Source: an uncultured Pseudomonadota bacterium
GTDB lineage: Bacteria > Pseudomonadota > Gammaproteobacteria > Steroidobacterales > Steroidobacteraceae
DNA: 64,000 bases
Reading direction: 5' to 3'
Assembly: GCA_903828595.1 (NCBI GenBank)
Contig: CAIKMS010000023.1
Span: 1 to 64,000, forward strand
A program made the position numbers and the translations under genes. The notes under the pieces are model-generated. The model saw only the letters and a list, made by a program, of their open reading frames with translations. It was not told the origin of the DNA and did no database searches. Positions 8,075-16,995 of this stretch are shown here, piece by piece; position 1 is the first letter of the stretch; every line of letters starts with the position of its first letter.

Positions 8075-9424
8075 ATGAATGAGCAGATTGCCGGGGTTTT
8101 GTCAGGTACGCAGGTTGAGGTGATCTCTCCTGCGAATCTCAAGCCCGTGGGTACGACGCCTCAGGTGGATGCTCATGCTGTACAGCAGGCCGTTCGGACT
8201 TGCCTTGAAGCTCATCGTGCCTGGTCATCGGTGACTCGAGAGCATCGGTGCGCTCAACTCGCGGTGATCGCCGGTCGTTTACGGGCTGAGTGCGCCGCCT
8301 TTGCATTGTTGTTGTCGCAGGAGACAGGCAAGCCGCTGCGTGAGGCGCAACATTGCGTTACGGCGGTGATCGAGTGCTTCGAAAACCCCGAGGTCACCGC
8401 CCATCATCAAAGTTTATGGGCTGTGTTTCCGGCCCCGGCCTTCCCGCTGTGGTCTATGGCACTGCAAGTGGCTCCGGCTCTGGCGTCGGGGGCTAGCGTT
8501 ATCGTGTGTGCGCCCAGCACGGCCTTAACGCTGTTGAAGTTTGCCCAACTGTGTTGTCCGGTGCTTGCCGACGCGTTTTGGGTCTTAAGCGGTGGTTTAG
8601 AGGCTGCGCTGAGTCTGGCTAGCCACGTCGCGATTCAAGCCGTCTGGGTGGCTCGCGGCCGACCGGATCAGGAGCTGCTGCGCGAGGCAAGTCGGGCGCC
8701 GTGTCAGCTCTACGAGGTGTCGTTGGCAAGGCCCGGGCCTTTTATCGTCTGTGCCGATGCGGATGTTGATCAGGCAGTGGCCTGTATTGCATGGTCATGC
8801 CTAACCCAGTCCGGGCAAGTCACCGGTGTGTATCGCCAGGTGTTGCTCACTCCACAGGTTATGGATGCCTTTGTGGTGAAGTTACACGGCTATGTCGGCC
8901 TGCTCGAGGTGGGCAATCCTGTCACTTCCGACACTGACATCGGCCCGTTAGTGTCGTTAGAAGCCTTAACTCAAGTGGAGGCTCAGGTACTGGGGCTGTT
9001 ACGTGCCAAGGCGACCTTAGTCATGGGCGGTCGTCGATTCAGCCCTGGTGGACTGCGAGGGTGGTTCATGCAGCCTACCGTACTGAGCGACGTGCCGTGG
9101 GATCTCACCTTGGGACCGAGCTGCATTAACGGTCCGGTCATTCTTTTGAGTCTGGTGCGTGATCTGGATGAGGCTCTTTTGGCCGCTGAGGTTATTAGTG
9201 CGGGTCAGGGAGCGGTTATTTTTACCAACAATCTTCCGGCTCTAGGCGTTGCTCTAGCTACGCGATCAACCGGCAACTATTTTGTTAACGATCCAGAGCT
9301 TTCCGGTTCGCCTTTGATCGGGCGAGGTCAGACCCTGCGGTTGACCGATCAGCCCCAGATCTTCCAGGCCGCGGCGATTACCGCTAAGCCCTGGTGGTTT
9401 CCCTACGGCCAAGCCCGCGGCTAA
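8075..9424 (+). CDS. Aldehyde dehydrogenase-fold protein lacking catalytic residues (AstD-like)
   Basis: About 449 residues of recognisable aldehyde dehydrogenase fold, closest by eye to succinylglutamate semialdehyde dehydrogenase (AstD). It keeps SQETGKP early and an ADADVDQAV segment in the middle. The residues of catalysis look lost: the motif normally holding the nucleophilic Cys reads SGQVTGVY (Thr at about 250), the PxNFP-type oxyanion Asn region reads FPAPAFP, and the EE.FGP motif reads LGPSCINGP. The Glu of the E-L-G-G motif may remain (YEVSLARPGP). It is therefore a probable pseudoenzyme or a protein with a new role rather than an active dehydrogenase. The frame extends upstream to a TTG at 8000 that would add a hydrophobic N-terminus; ATG 8075 is preferred but its ribosome site is weak. 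Confidence 0.75.
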   Translation: MNEQIAGVLSGTQVEVISPANLKPVGTTPQVDAHAVQQAVRTCLEAHRAWSSVTREHRCAQLAVIAGRLRAECAAFALLLSQETGKPLREAQHCVTAVIECFENPEVTAHHQSLWAVFPAPAFPLWSMALQVAPALASGASVIVCAPSTALTLLKFAQLCCPVLADAFWVLSGGLEAALSLASHVAIQAVWVARGRPDQELLREASRAPCQLYEVSLARPGPFIVCADADVDQAVACIAWSCLTQSGQVTGVYRQVLLTPQVMDAFVVKLHGYVGLLEVGNPVTSDTDIGPLVSLEALTQVEAQVLGLLRAKATLVMGGRRFSPGGLRGWFMQPTVLSDVPWDLTLGPSCINGPVILLSLVRDLDEALLAAEVISAGQGAVIFTNNLPALGVALATRSTGNYFVNDPELSGSPLIGRGQTLRLTDQPQIFQAAAITAKPWWFPYGQARG

Positions 9425-9452
9425 GCGCCGGTCGATGCCGGCTGACAATGCG

Positions 9453-9491
9453 GGCTAGTCATTTCGGCTAGTCATTCCGGCTAGTCATTTC
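9453..9491 (+). repeat. Three tandem 13-bp repeats
   Basis: Units GGCTAGTCATTTC, GGCTAGTCATTCC and GGCTAGTCATTTC are joined head to tail at 9453, 9466 and 9479, one base different in the middle copy. They lie in the intergenic region between the ALDH-like gene and the PQQ dehydrogenase gene, about 210 bp before the latter's start. Confidence 0.9.
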
Positions 9492-9698
9492 GGCGTTCAC
9501 GCTGCGCTGCGATATGCACACCCGGGGTCTGGCTCTGACTTTGTTATCTCAGGTGAGGCTGCACAACCCGCGTCGGCATGACCGAGTGGTCGCTCGCAGA
9601 CTACGTTCCGGATGCAGAGCGCGTTATAGTTGAAAGCCGTAGGAGTTTGACGCGCAGGCGTCACTGTTTTTTGTGCGTTCGATACCGGGAGTGGCTTT

Positions 9699-11891
9699 AT
9701 GCGAATGATTAAACCGTGGCAGCTGGGGGCGATGGTGCTGGTGGCCTTAGGGCTCGGTGCCTGTCATCAGTCGACAACGCCCAACGCGGTGGTAGCTCCG
9801 GCACCCGTGGCGGCTGGTGCGATCGATGCGGCCCGGTTAGCCAAAGCAACCAGCGAACCGGATCAGTGGCTAGCCACCGGCCGAGACGCGGGTGGCACTT
9901 ACTTCAGTCCCCTGACGGATATCAATGCCAGCAACGTGTCGAAATTGGGGTTTGCTTGGGAACGCAAGCTCGGCACCCACCGCGGGTTGGAGGCTACCCC
10001 GGTAGTCGTCGACGGTGCGCTTTACACCACCGGCGTGTTTGGCTGGGTTTACGCGGTCGATGCCGCCACCGGTAAAGAGTTGTGGACCTATGATCCGAAA
10101 GTTGATGGGCAATGGGGTCGCTATGCCTGTTGTGATGCGATTAACCGCGGTGTCGCCGTTTGGCAGGGTCGAGTTTATGTGGGTGCTCTGGACGGTTATC
10201 TGCACGCCATTGATGCCGCCACCGGCAAGCAAATTTTTAAGGTTGATACGTTGCCAGCGCGCGGACCTAAGACCCCGTACACGCTTACAGCGACACCGGT
10301 CGTGGCCGGTGACGTCATTATTGTGGGTAGCGCGGGCGCTGATTTTGCGGGTGCGCGTGGTTATATTGCCGCCTACGATTTAAAGAGTGGGGCTTTACGC
10401 TGGCGCTTTTACACGGTGCCGCACGATCCTAAGGATGGGCCTCAGGACCAGCCGCACCTGGTAGAGGCGGTGAAGACTTGGGATCCTCGACATCGTTGGG
10501 ATCAGGGCAGTGGTGCCACGGTTTGGGACGGCATCAGTTACGACCCTAAGCTGAACTTGGTGTACATCGGAACTGCCAATGGCGCACCGTACAACATCAA
10601 GGCAGATGGGCGTGCCGGTGGCGATGATTTATACAGCGCGGCGATTGTTGCCGTTCACGCCGATAGCGGTCAGTTGGCCTGGTTTTATCAGACCACACCC
10701 GGGGATCGCTGGGACTTCGATAGCACGCAGAAGATGGTACTGACGGATCTGGATTTGGGGCAGGGCCCTCAGCCCGTGCTGATGCAGGCGGCCAAAAACG
10801 GTTTTTACTACGTGTTAGACCGCGTCACCGGAAAGTTGCTGTCCGCCGACAGCTATGCCTACGTCAATTGGTGCAAGGGTATTGATCCGGTCACCGGACG
10901 GCCGATTCCGAACCCAGCTGCCGAGTATTTGAAACAAGCTCGATTGATGTTCCCGGCCAATGCCGGTGCGCACAGTTGGCAACCCATGTCCTACGATTCG
11001 CAGACCCGACTGACCTACATCCCGTCGATGGAATGGCCCATGGTTTACATGGATTCGGCCAAACAAAGAGCGGGCATGATCGAGGGTTTTTTCACCGTGC
11101 CGGCTTTCCCCAGCGAAGACTACGTGCCCAAAGATTTGGAGAGTCTGTACGGCAAGTTGCCGCCCTTAGCGCAATTAGCAAAAGGCGGGCCAGAGCCTAA
11201 ACCCATGGGCTTTTTGCGTGCTTGGGATCCGGTCAAGAAGAAATTAGCTTGGGAGGTACAAACCGCCAGCAACTGGGATGGTGGCGTGTTGTCGACCGCC
11301 GGCGGCCTGGTCTTTCAGGGGGACTCAGCGGGCTATCTAAACGTCTACAAGGCACAGGACGGCACCAAACTCGCCAGTGTTCATGTCGGCACCGGGATCA
11401 TGGCGGCACCGGCCACCTATCGCGTCGGTGGAGTCCAGTACGTCGTGGTGATGGCCGGCTTTGGCGGTAACTACGTGGGCTATCCACTCAGAAAGCAGCA
11501 CGCGGCGTATAACTACGAGAACGAAGGTCGAATTATCGCCTTCAAACTCGACGGCGGGGCCGTGCCCTTGCCGACCGAGTTGAAAGATGAGCCATTCCCA
11601 CAACCCCCTCAGCGAGAGGGAAGTGCCAAGACCATTGCGCAGGGTGAGGTGCTGTACAACCGTTATTGCATGCGCTGCCACGAACTCGGTCGTGGTGTGC
11701 TCCCCGATCTGCGCCGCTTAACGGCCGCTAAGCACGAGATCTTCTACGATATCGTGCTCGGTGGAGTGCTCAAGGCCAAGGGCATGGCGCAGTGGGACGA
11801 TGTCTTATCTCGCGGCGACGCCGAGGCCATTCACGCCTATATCGTTGACGAGTCCTGGAAGGCTTACAGCGCCCAGCAAACCGCGCATTGA
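9699..11891 (+). CDS. PQQ-dependent alcohol dehydrogenase, quinohemoprotein lipoprotein
   Basis: Protein of 730 residues. The first 22 residues end in the lipobox LGAC, so Cys22 would be lipid-anchored in the periplasm. The main body is an eight-bladed PQQ propeller with repeated W-motifs. It has the adjacent cysteine pair at 144-145 that forms the vicinal disulfide over PQQ, and WDFDS in the region of the catalytic Asp. A single C-terminal cytochrome c domain carries CMRCH at 657-661. This makes it a type II quinohemoprotein, oxidising an alcohol or similar substrate and passing electrons to its own heme; the substrate cannot be read from sequence. Heme attachment would depend on the ccm operon in this window. 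No PQQ synthesis genes are present here. Confidence 0.9.
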   Translation: MRMIKPWQLGAMVLVALGLGACHQSTTPNAVVAPAPVAAGAIDAARLAKATSEPDQWLATGRDAGGTYFSPLTDINASNVSKLGFAWERKLGTHRGLEATPVVVDGALYTTGVFGWVYAVDAATGKELWTYDPKVDGQWGRYACCDAINRGVAVWQGRVYVGALDGYLHAIDAATGKQIFKVDTLPARGPKTPYTLTATPVVAGDVIIVGSAGADFAGARGYIAAYDLKSGALRWRFYTVPHDPKDGPQDQPHLVEAVKTWDPRHRWDQGSGATVWDGISYDPKLNLVYIGTANGAPYNIKADGRAGGDDLYSAAIVAVHADSGQLAWFYQTTPGDRWDFDSTQKMVLTDLDLGQGPQPVLMQAAKNGFYYVLDRVTGKLLSADSYAYVNWCKGIDPVTGRPIPNPAAEYLKQARLMFPANAGAHSWQPMSYDSQTRLTYIPSMEWPMVYMDSAKQRAGMIEGFFTVPAFPSEDYVPKDLESLYGKLPPLAQLAKGGPEPKPMGFLRAWDPVKKKLAWEVQTASNWDGGVLSTAGGLVFQGDSAGYLNVYKAQDGTKLASVHVGTGIMAAPATYRVGGVQYVVVMAGFGGNYVGYPLRKQHAAYNYENEGRIIAFKLDGGAVPLPTELKDEPFPQPPQREGSAKTIAQGEVLYNRYCMRCHELGRGVLPDLRRLTAAKHEIFYDIVLGGVLKAKGMAQWDDVLSRGDAEAIHAYIVDESWKAYSAQQTAH

Positions 11892-11909
11892 TTACGGCCG
11901 AACGCCACA

Positions 11910-11939
11910 TTGGCCTGGGTGTTTGCACACCCGGGCCAA
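11910..11939 (+). terminator. Strong hairpin after the PQQ dehydrogenase gene
   Basis: A 13-pair stem (TTGGCCTGGGTGT with ACACCCGGGCCAA, one G-T pair) closes a TTGC loop, starting 18 bases after the stop. There is no T-run on the + strand, so it may act in 3' end protection or Rho-aided termination. Confidence 0.5.
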
Positions 11940-12113
11940 GGAGATGGAAAATGCCGGAATTGAATTTTTTGTGATCGCGATGGACAACGTCGTCTTTTTA
12001 AGGGTTAACTGAAACGCAAGCCGTCGGCGGTCCTTTTCAAACGAGGGCCTAAGGTTGATGGCCAGCCCGTGAGGATATCGAGTACGTAAGATCGCAACGT
12101 CGGGAGTGAGTCG

Positions 12114-12719
12114 ATGGACCCAAAGACTACGGCGCTCGTGTTGGTGGGTTACCAAAACGATTATTTCGCTAGTGACGGAATCCTTCGTGGCGTGGTCGAA
12201 AATCAGGGCCGCGTGGATACGGTCCTTAAAAACACCGTGGCGTTTATCGACTCTATTGCATCGTTAGAGGTTGCGGTATTCGCTACACCGTTTTTTCATG
12301 ATCCCAACTATCGAGATCAGGCGGCGACAGTGGGGATTTTGCATTCCATCAAAGAGTCAGGCGCCTTTAGGCTCGGCACCACAGGTGCTCAGACCATTCC
12401 GGAATTGTTAGCGATGGCCGACCGAGTGACCTATCTCGAAGGCAAGTGTGGCTTTAATGCGTTTGCCACAACGACACTCGATGCAGCATTAAAAGCCCGT
12501 GGCATCAAAGACGTGCTTGTTGCGGGCATGATTACCTCGTTATGCATCGATTCAACGGCGCGAGCTGCATATGAATTGGGCTATACGGTCAGCATACTGT
12601 CGGATTGCACCTCGGGTCGTACCGATACTGAGCAAGAGTTTTATTGTGACAAGGTGTTCCCGTTGTACGGCCGAGTGGTCAATAGCCCGGTGCTGACGGC
12701 GGAGTTGCGTGCGGGCTAG
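12114..12719 (+). CDS. Isochorismatase-like cysteine hydrolase, catalytic Asp replaced
   Basis: Protein of 201 residues with the isochorismatase/nicotinamidase fold. The expected catalytic Cys lies in MITSLCID (Cys144) and the Lys in EGKCGF (Lys111). The first triad residue, an Asp in the usual VD.QNDF motif, reads Gly12 in VGYQNDYF. The protein may therefore use another residue, or bind without hydrolysing. The start ATG is preceded by GGGAG. The gene is followed 20 bp later by a hybrid kinase in the same direction, so the two could be cotranscribed. The substrate is unknown; relatives act on amides, ureas or isochorismate. Confidence 0.82.
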   Translation: MDPKTTALVLVGYQNDYFASDGILRGVVENQGRVDTVLKNTVAFIDSIASLEVAVFATPFFHDPNYRDQAATVGILHSIKESGAFRLGTTGAQTIPELLAMADRVTYLEGKCGFNAFATTTLDAALKARGIKDVLVAGMITSLCIDSTARAAYELGYTVSILSDCTSGRTDTEQEFYCDKVFPLYGRVVNSPVLTAELRAG

Positions 12720-12739
12720 CGATTAATGCGGTGTCTGTC

Positions 12740-15148
12740 ATGAGTGAATCGGACCTTGAACTGGCAGCGGCAAGACGCTCGGATCTCGGCGTCGAGGTCA
12801 CTCATCGCCTGGTGGAGGCCTTGGTTGAGTCGGAGCAACGCATGCGCCGGCGCCTCGATCAGATCTCAGAAGTCGTGTTTGAAACCGATGTTTCTGGTCG
12901 CTTGGTCTTCATCAACGGTGCGTGGACCCGCCTGACGGGTTTGAGCATTGATGAGTGCGTAGGTCGCAACCTAACTGACTATGTCGCTGATGAGTACCGC
13001 GAGATCATCACACGGCACTTGGCAACCTCTACCATTGATCAGCCTCGCGTACGAGTCCGCCTGAAATTCCCAGTCGCTAGTCCGTTGTGGGTCGACATGC
13101 ACGGTGTCGCCTTAAAAGGGGTAGGCACGGTGGGCTCTTTTTATGACTGCAGCGCGGAGAAAAAAGCGCAAGATGAGCTCATCAAGTTGTCGATTGTGGC
13201 GAGCTCGACCGACAACCTGGTTGTCATTACTTGTCCTGAGGGGCGAATTGAATGGGTTAATGAGGCCTTTTCGCTAACCACCGGGTATCAGCTCGAAGAA
13301 GTCATTGGCCGCAAACCCGGGCAGTTTTTACAGAGCGAGTTGACCGATAAGGAAGCTGTAGCTCGTATTTCACAGGCACTGAAGTCCGGCACTTCGGTGT
13401 ATGAGGAACTTCAAAACTTTTCCAAGGATGGCACACCCTACTGGGTCGCACTGCAGATCAAACCTATCTTTGATGCGCAGGGTCGCGTAGAGCGATTCAT
13501 CTCGGTGCAAACTAATTCCACGGCCAGTAAGCGCCGACAGGAGAAAGTGCTTCAGCAGAAAAGTGAGCTTGAGCAGCGCGTAATGTTACGTACGGCTGAA
13601 TTAGCGCGCGCGACTCGGCAAGCCGAGCAGGCTGCACAAGTGAAGAGCGAGTTTCTGGCTAATATGAGCCATGAGATTCGTACGCCACTGACCGCGATTA
13701 TTGGATTCATGCGTTTGTGTCTGAATACCAACCTAGATAACCAGCAACACGACTATATTGCTAAAACAGAAATCGCCACCCGCAATCTGGTGCATATCGT
13801 TAACGATATTCTGGACTTTTCAAAGATTGAGGCGGGTGCCGTGGAGTTTCTTGCTGAGCCTTTCTCGGTAGTCTCGGCGCTGCGGCACGTGGAGATGCTG
13901 CTGGGTAACGCCGCAAGGGATAAACACCTGGAGTTTTTGGTTGATGTCGCACCCAATGTTCCGCGTGCTTTGGTGGGTGATGCGCTTCGATTAGAACAAG
14001 TGTTGTTGAACTTAGTTTCCAACGCGCTTAAGTTCACCCATGAGGGCGGAGTTTTTATACAGGTGACGGTGATCTCCTGCGACAACCAGTCGGTCCGCCT
14101 GAAGTTTGAAGTTCGTGATACCGGTATAGGCCTGAGTTCGCAGCAGATAGGGCGGCTGTTTACTGCTTTTTCTCAGGCTGATAGTTCGACCACTCGGCAA
14201 TTTGGTGGTACGGGTCTGGGGTTGGCCATCAGTCAGCGTTTGGTCGCGCAGATGGGCGGCCAGATCGTGGTGCACAGTGCGCCAAGCCAGGGAAGCATTT
14301 TTGCCTTCGAATTGACTTTTGATACCGTGCCCGGCGAATTGCTTGACCAGATGGATAACGCCACGATCCCTCGAATGGTGCAACCGCGTTTACGCGATGC
14401 ACGTATTTTGCTAGCCGAAGATAACCCGTTTAATCAGCAAGTCATTGCCGAATTGCTCGAATCGGTGGGCGCTAAGGTCACTGTGGCGAATAACGGACGC
14501 GAGGCTATTGATATTCTGCAAGGGGCGAATAGCTTTGATCTGGTCTTGATGGATATGCAGATGCCTCAAATGGACGGTGTTGAAGCCACACGGCGCTTGC
14601 GTGCCGATCCGCGCTTTGAGAAGTTGCCTATAGTCGCGCTCTCGGCCAATGCGTCGCGCGCTGATCACATGCGGTGTCTAGAGGCCGGCATGAACGACTT
14701 CGAGGCCAAACCCATTGAGCCTGGACAGTTATACGCAACTCTCAGTAAATGGCTTCCCGCGCAGGCGCGCGCCTCGGGCGCTGCTCGCCCGCCGGTCGCG
14801 GTTAAGGCCAGCCTGGCGCCAGCGGCTGATATCGGTGCCCTAGGCGCGTTTGTAAAGGGCGATCCGATTAAAGTGCGTAAGCTCGTTGACACGTTCGTAG
14901 AAAGTTCGTACCGCATGTTGGCGGAGATCCAGGCGGCAGCTGCGCAACAGCAGTGGCCTGAGGTTTCGCGCGGAGCGCATTTTCTTAAAGGTGCCGGTGC
15001 GATGGTTCAGGCCGAGCGTTTAGTGAGTTTATGCAGTCGGTTGGAGGCGGCGGCTCTGCAGCCACAGGCCGCCGAGGTTCAGGAGTGCGTGATGGCCATG
15101 CCGCAGTCGATCGCCGAGGTGGTTGACGCGTTGAGGATGGAGGCCTGA
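12740..15148 (+). CDS. Hybrid sensor histidine kinase PAS-PAS-HisKA-HATPase-REC-Hpt
   Basis: Cytoplasmic protein of about 802 residues with no membrane segments. In order: PAS at about 30-140; a second PAS/PAC at about 150-270; a coiled coil; HisKA with the phosphorylated His in MSHEIRTP near 310; HATPase with the GTGLGL box near 490; a receiver with LMDMQMP near 605; and an Hpt domain with AHFLKGAGA near 750. It holds the complete His-Asp-His relay in one chain and needs only a final response regulator, which is not adjacent. The second PAS has GRKPGQFLQ where light-sensing LOV domains have GxNCRFLQ, so the flavin Cys is absent. The start is either ATG 12740 or GTG 12731. Confidence 0.92.
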   Translation: MSESDLELAAARRSDLGVEVTHRLVEALVESEQRMRRRLDQISEVVFETDVSGRLVFINGAWTRLTGLSIDECVGRNLTDYVADEYREIITRHLATSTIDQPRVRVRLKFPVASPLWVDMHGVALKGVGTVGSFYDCSAEKKAQDELIKLSIVASSTDNLVVITCPEGRIEWVNEAFSLTTGYQLEEVIGRKPGQFLQSELTDKEAVARISQALKSGTSVYEELQNFSKDGTPYWVALQIKPIFDAQGRVERFISVQTNSTASKRRQEKVLQQKSELEQRVMLRTAELARATRQAEQAAQVKSEFLANMSHEIRTPLTAIIGFMRLCLNTNLDNQQHDYIAKTEIATRNLVHIVNDILDFSKIEAGAVEFLAEPFSVVSALRHVEMLLGNAARDKHLEFLVDVAPNVPRALVGDALRLEQVLLNLVSNALKFTHEGGVFIQVTVISCDNQSVRLKFEVRDTGIGLSSQQIGRLFTAFSQADSSTTRQFGGTGLGLAISQRLVAQMGGQIVVHSAPSQGSIFAFELTFDTVPGELLDQMDNATIPRMVQPRLRDARILLAEDNPFNQQVIAELLESVGAKVTVANNGREAIDILQGANSFDLVLMDMQMPQMDGVEATRRLRADPRFEKLPIVALSANASRADHMRCLEAGMNDFEAKPIEPGQLYATLSKWLPAQARASGAARPPVAVKASLAPAADIGALGAFVKGDPIKVRKLVDTFVESSYRMLAEIQAAAAQQQWPEVSRGAHFLKGAGAMVQAERLVSLCSRLEAAALQPQAAEVQECVMAMPQSIAEVVDALRMEA

Positions 15149-15248
15149 GGCCCGCGCCGGGCGCGGATAAAAAAATTCGCCATCCACACGGGACCTAGTT
15201 GATACGCAGATAACCCAGAAGCCTAAAGATCGCTATACTAGGGGAGGA

Positions 15249-15334
15249 GCCCCGGTGGCGAAATGGTATACGCAGCAGACTTAAAATCTGCGGTCCTTAC
15301 GGGCGTGCCGGTTCAAGTCCGGCTCGGGGCACCA
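15249..15334 (+). tRNA. tRNA-Leu (TAA)
   Basis: Complete 86-nt class II tRNA. The acceptor GCCCCGG pairs with TCGGGGC and CCA is encoded. The anticodon stem GCAGA/TCTGC encloses CTTAAAA, giving anticodon TAA. A long variable arm (about GGTCCTTACGGGCG) and the T loop TTCAAGT follow. The long variable arm, A73 and anticodon identify leucine. Confidence 0.96.
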
Positions 15335-15339
15335 AGCAA

Positions 15340-15371
15340 GCCGCGTGTCAGTGCGCGCGGCGGCGGCTTTT
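15340..15371 (+). terminator. Candidate terminator of the tRNA-Leu gene
   Basis: GCCGCG (15340-15345) pairs with CGCGGC (15356-15361), and the GC-rich 3' side runs into TTTT at 15368-15371. It starts six bases after the tRNA CCA. Confidence 0.45.
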
Positions 15372-15405
15372 AGGCCACACACACCTTGGTTTGACACCCT
15401 TTTGC

Positions 15406-15783
15406 ATGCGTAAGACTCCGGCCTCCGGCAACACGCTGGTTTACAGCACTGACAGTGGTCGACTTTGCGCCGGGTGTTCACGCCCCATTGCCGGGTGTCA
15501 ATGTCGTCAAGCCTCTGCTTCGACCCGGCTATCGCCTTCAAAGTCAGGCTCCGTCTATGTCAGTCGCCAAACCAAAGGTCGGGCTGGTAAGGGCGTGACG
15601 GTCGTCGAAGGTTTGGCGCTTGGCGATGAGGAATTGGCGAGTCTTGCCCGGGATCTCAAAGCGCGATGTGCCACCGGAGGCACCGTGCGCGACGGCGTGA
15701 TAGAACTTCAGGGTGAGCACCGGGACGCCTTAGTGAAAGAACTGACCAAGCGCGGCTTTGCGGTTAAAAGGTCAGGCGGCTGA
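15406..15783 (+). CDS. yciH: SUI1-domain translation factor YciH
   Basis: Protein of about 125 residues ending in an eIF1/SUI1 domain (residues of roughly 45-125), with TKGRAGKGVTVV and a conserved GGTV turn. Before it is a short segment with a Cys cluster (LCAGCSRPIAGCQC), which is the usual N-terminal layout of bacterial YciH and could bind a metal. E. coli YciH affects start-site fidelity and is linked to stress translation; the same is inferred here. ATG 15406 is chosen over TTG 15391. The gene is directly followed by a flavodoxin-like gene, with one base between stop and start. Confidence 0.9.
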   Translation: MRKTPASGNTLVYSTDSGRLCAGCSRPIAGCQCRQASASTRLSPSKSGSVYVSRQTKGRAGKGVTVVEGLALGDEELASLARDLKARCATGGTVRDGVIELQGEHRDALVKELTKRGFAVKRSGG

Positions 15784-15784
15784 C

Positions 15785-16246
15785 ATGTCGCGGTTGCTAT
15801 TGGTCTACGCTGGGCAGCCGGGTGGTCGCATTCATCGCATGGTGAATGCTCTGCAGCGGATTATTAGTGATTCGGGTGAACCGATCACTCTGGTGGTTCG
15901 CCCGGCACTGCAGGCTACGGCTGCCGACCTATTGGATGCGAGCGGCTTGCTGCTAGCCACCCCGGAACATTTCGGGTACATGGCCGGCGCCCTGAAAGAT
16001 TTTTTCGATCGAACTTTTTATCCGGTTGAGGGCAAGACAACGGGGCTGCCGTATGCTTTGTTGGTCAGCGCCGGTACGGATGGGACCGGGACTTGTCGGG
16101 CGGTTGAACGCATCGCACGGGGTTACGGCTGGCGCGAGATCGCTGCACCGCTGATTGTGGTGGGCGACATCACCGACGAAGCCTTGAGCCAAGTAGCCGA
16201 GCTGGGGGTGACTCTGGCGGCTGGGCTGGCGGCCGGTATTTTCTAA
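15785..16246 (+). CDS. Flavodoxin-like / NADPH-dependent FMN reductase family protein
   Basis: Protein of 153 residues with a flavodoxin-type fold. A beta strand followed by a phosphate-type loop (VYAGQPGGRIHR) is at the N-terminus, and TPEHFGYMAGALKDFFDRT at about 58-77 resembles the FMN-contact region of NADPH:FMN reductase-like proteins. It could reduce quinones or FMN, but no substrate is indicated. The start at ATG 15785 sits one base after the yciH stop, so translational coupling is likely. Length is slightly short for the family, but both ends look intact. Confidence 0.75.
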   Translation: MSRLLLVYAGQPGGRIHRMVNALQRIISDSGEPITLVVRPALQATAADLLDASGLLLATPEHFGYMAGALKDFFDRTFYPVEGKTTGLPYALLVSAGTDGTGTCRAVERIARGYGWREIAAPLIVVGDITDEALSQVAELGVTLAAGLAAGIF

Positions 16247-16347
16247 GCAAGCGACAGGCCGCGCTTTTTGTTCGCAGTTTGGGGCTGAGTGCTCACCGGC
16301 TCGAGCACTGCGGTATCATCACTCCATGTGGGTTTACTCTTTTTGCC

Positions 16348-16995
16348 ATGTCAGTCACTGACCCGGTTTTATCGGTTCAGGGGGTACATTTGTGGCGTGG
16401 CGAAACGCACGTGCTGCGTGGGGTGGATTTGCGTGTGCAGTACGGTGAGGCCGTGCATTTGCAGGGCCATAACGGCGCCGGCAAAAGCTCCCTCCTGAGG
16501 GTTATTGCTGGCCTGCTGTGGGCAGAGCAGGGGAGCATTCAATGGAAAGGGCAATCGTTGTCGGCGGATAGCGACGAATTTTTCAGAAACCTCGTCTATT
16601 TAAGCCACGATAATGCTCTGAAGCTGGATTTGACGGTTAGTGAGAATCTGTCCTGTTTACTGGGTATGCGGCAGTGGGTGGATCCGATGTTGGTGTCTGG
16701 GGTTATCCAGCGCCTGGGTCTGAGCGGTCTTAACCAACGTGCGGTACGCGAGTTGTCGGCGGGTCAGAGGCGTCGCGTGGCGTTGGCTCGGGTGTTTTTG
16801 AGTCCAGGCGGCCTGTGGTTGCTCGACGAGCCCCTCACGAATCTGGATGCTGCCGGCGTGGCGACGGTCTGCGCTTTCATGGAGGAGCACGTGGATCGCG
16901 GCGGTAGTGTGCTATTCACCGCGCACGGTGAGGTCTCTTTGAATGGCAGAACGCGCGTGGTGACACTGCCGTCTGGTACTTTGGAGCGCATGTGA
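16348..16995 (+). CDS. ccmA: Heme exporter ATP-binding protein CcmA
   Basis: ABC-type ATPase of 215 residues, first gene of the cytochrome c maturation operon. Walker A is GHNGAGKSS, the signature is LSAGQRRRVALAR, and Walker B is LWLLDEP. With CcmB it drives release of heme-bound CcmE from CcmC at the inner membrane. The start is placed at ATG 16348 because the homologous N-terminus (short strand then LWRGETHVLRGV) begins there; the frame extends further upstream without homology. Its stop overlaps the GTG of ccmB (GTGA), consistent with coupling. Confidence 0.95.
   Translation: MSVTDPVLSVQGVHLWRGETHVLRGVDLRVQYGEAVHLQGHNGAGKSSLLRVIAGLLWAEQGSIQWKGQSLSADSDEFFRNLVYLSHDNALKLDLTVSENLSCLLGMRQWVDPMLVSGVIQRLGLSGLNQRAVRELSAGQRRRVALARVFLSPGGLWLLDEPLTNLDAAGVATVCAFMEEHVDRGGSVLFTAHGEVSLNGRTRVVTLPSGTLERM

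Noticed and set aside
13200-13540. LOV photoreceptor domain in the second PAS of the hybrid kinase
   Set aside because: The sequence GRKPGQFLQ lacks the flavin-reactive Cys of GxNCRFLQ, so it is treated as an ordinary PAS.
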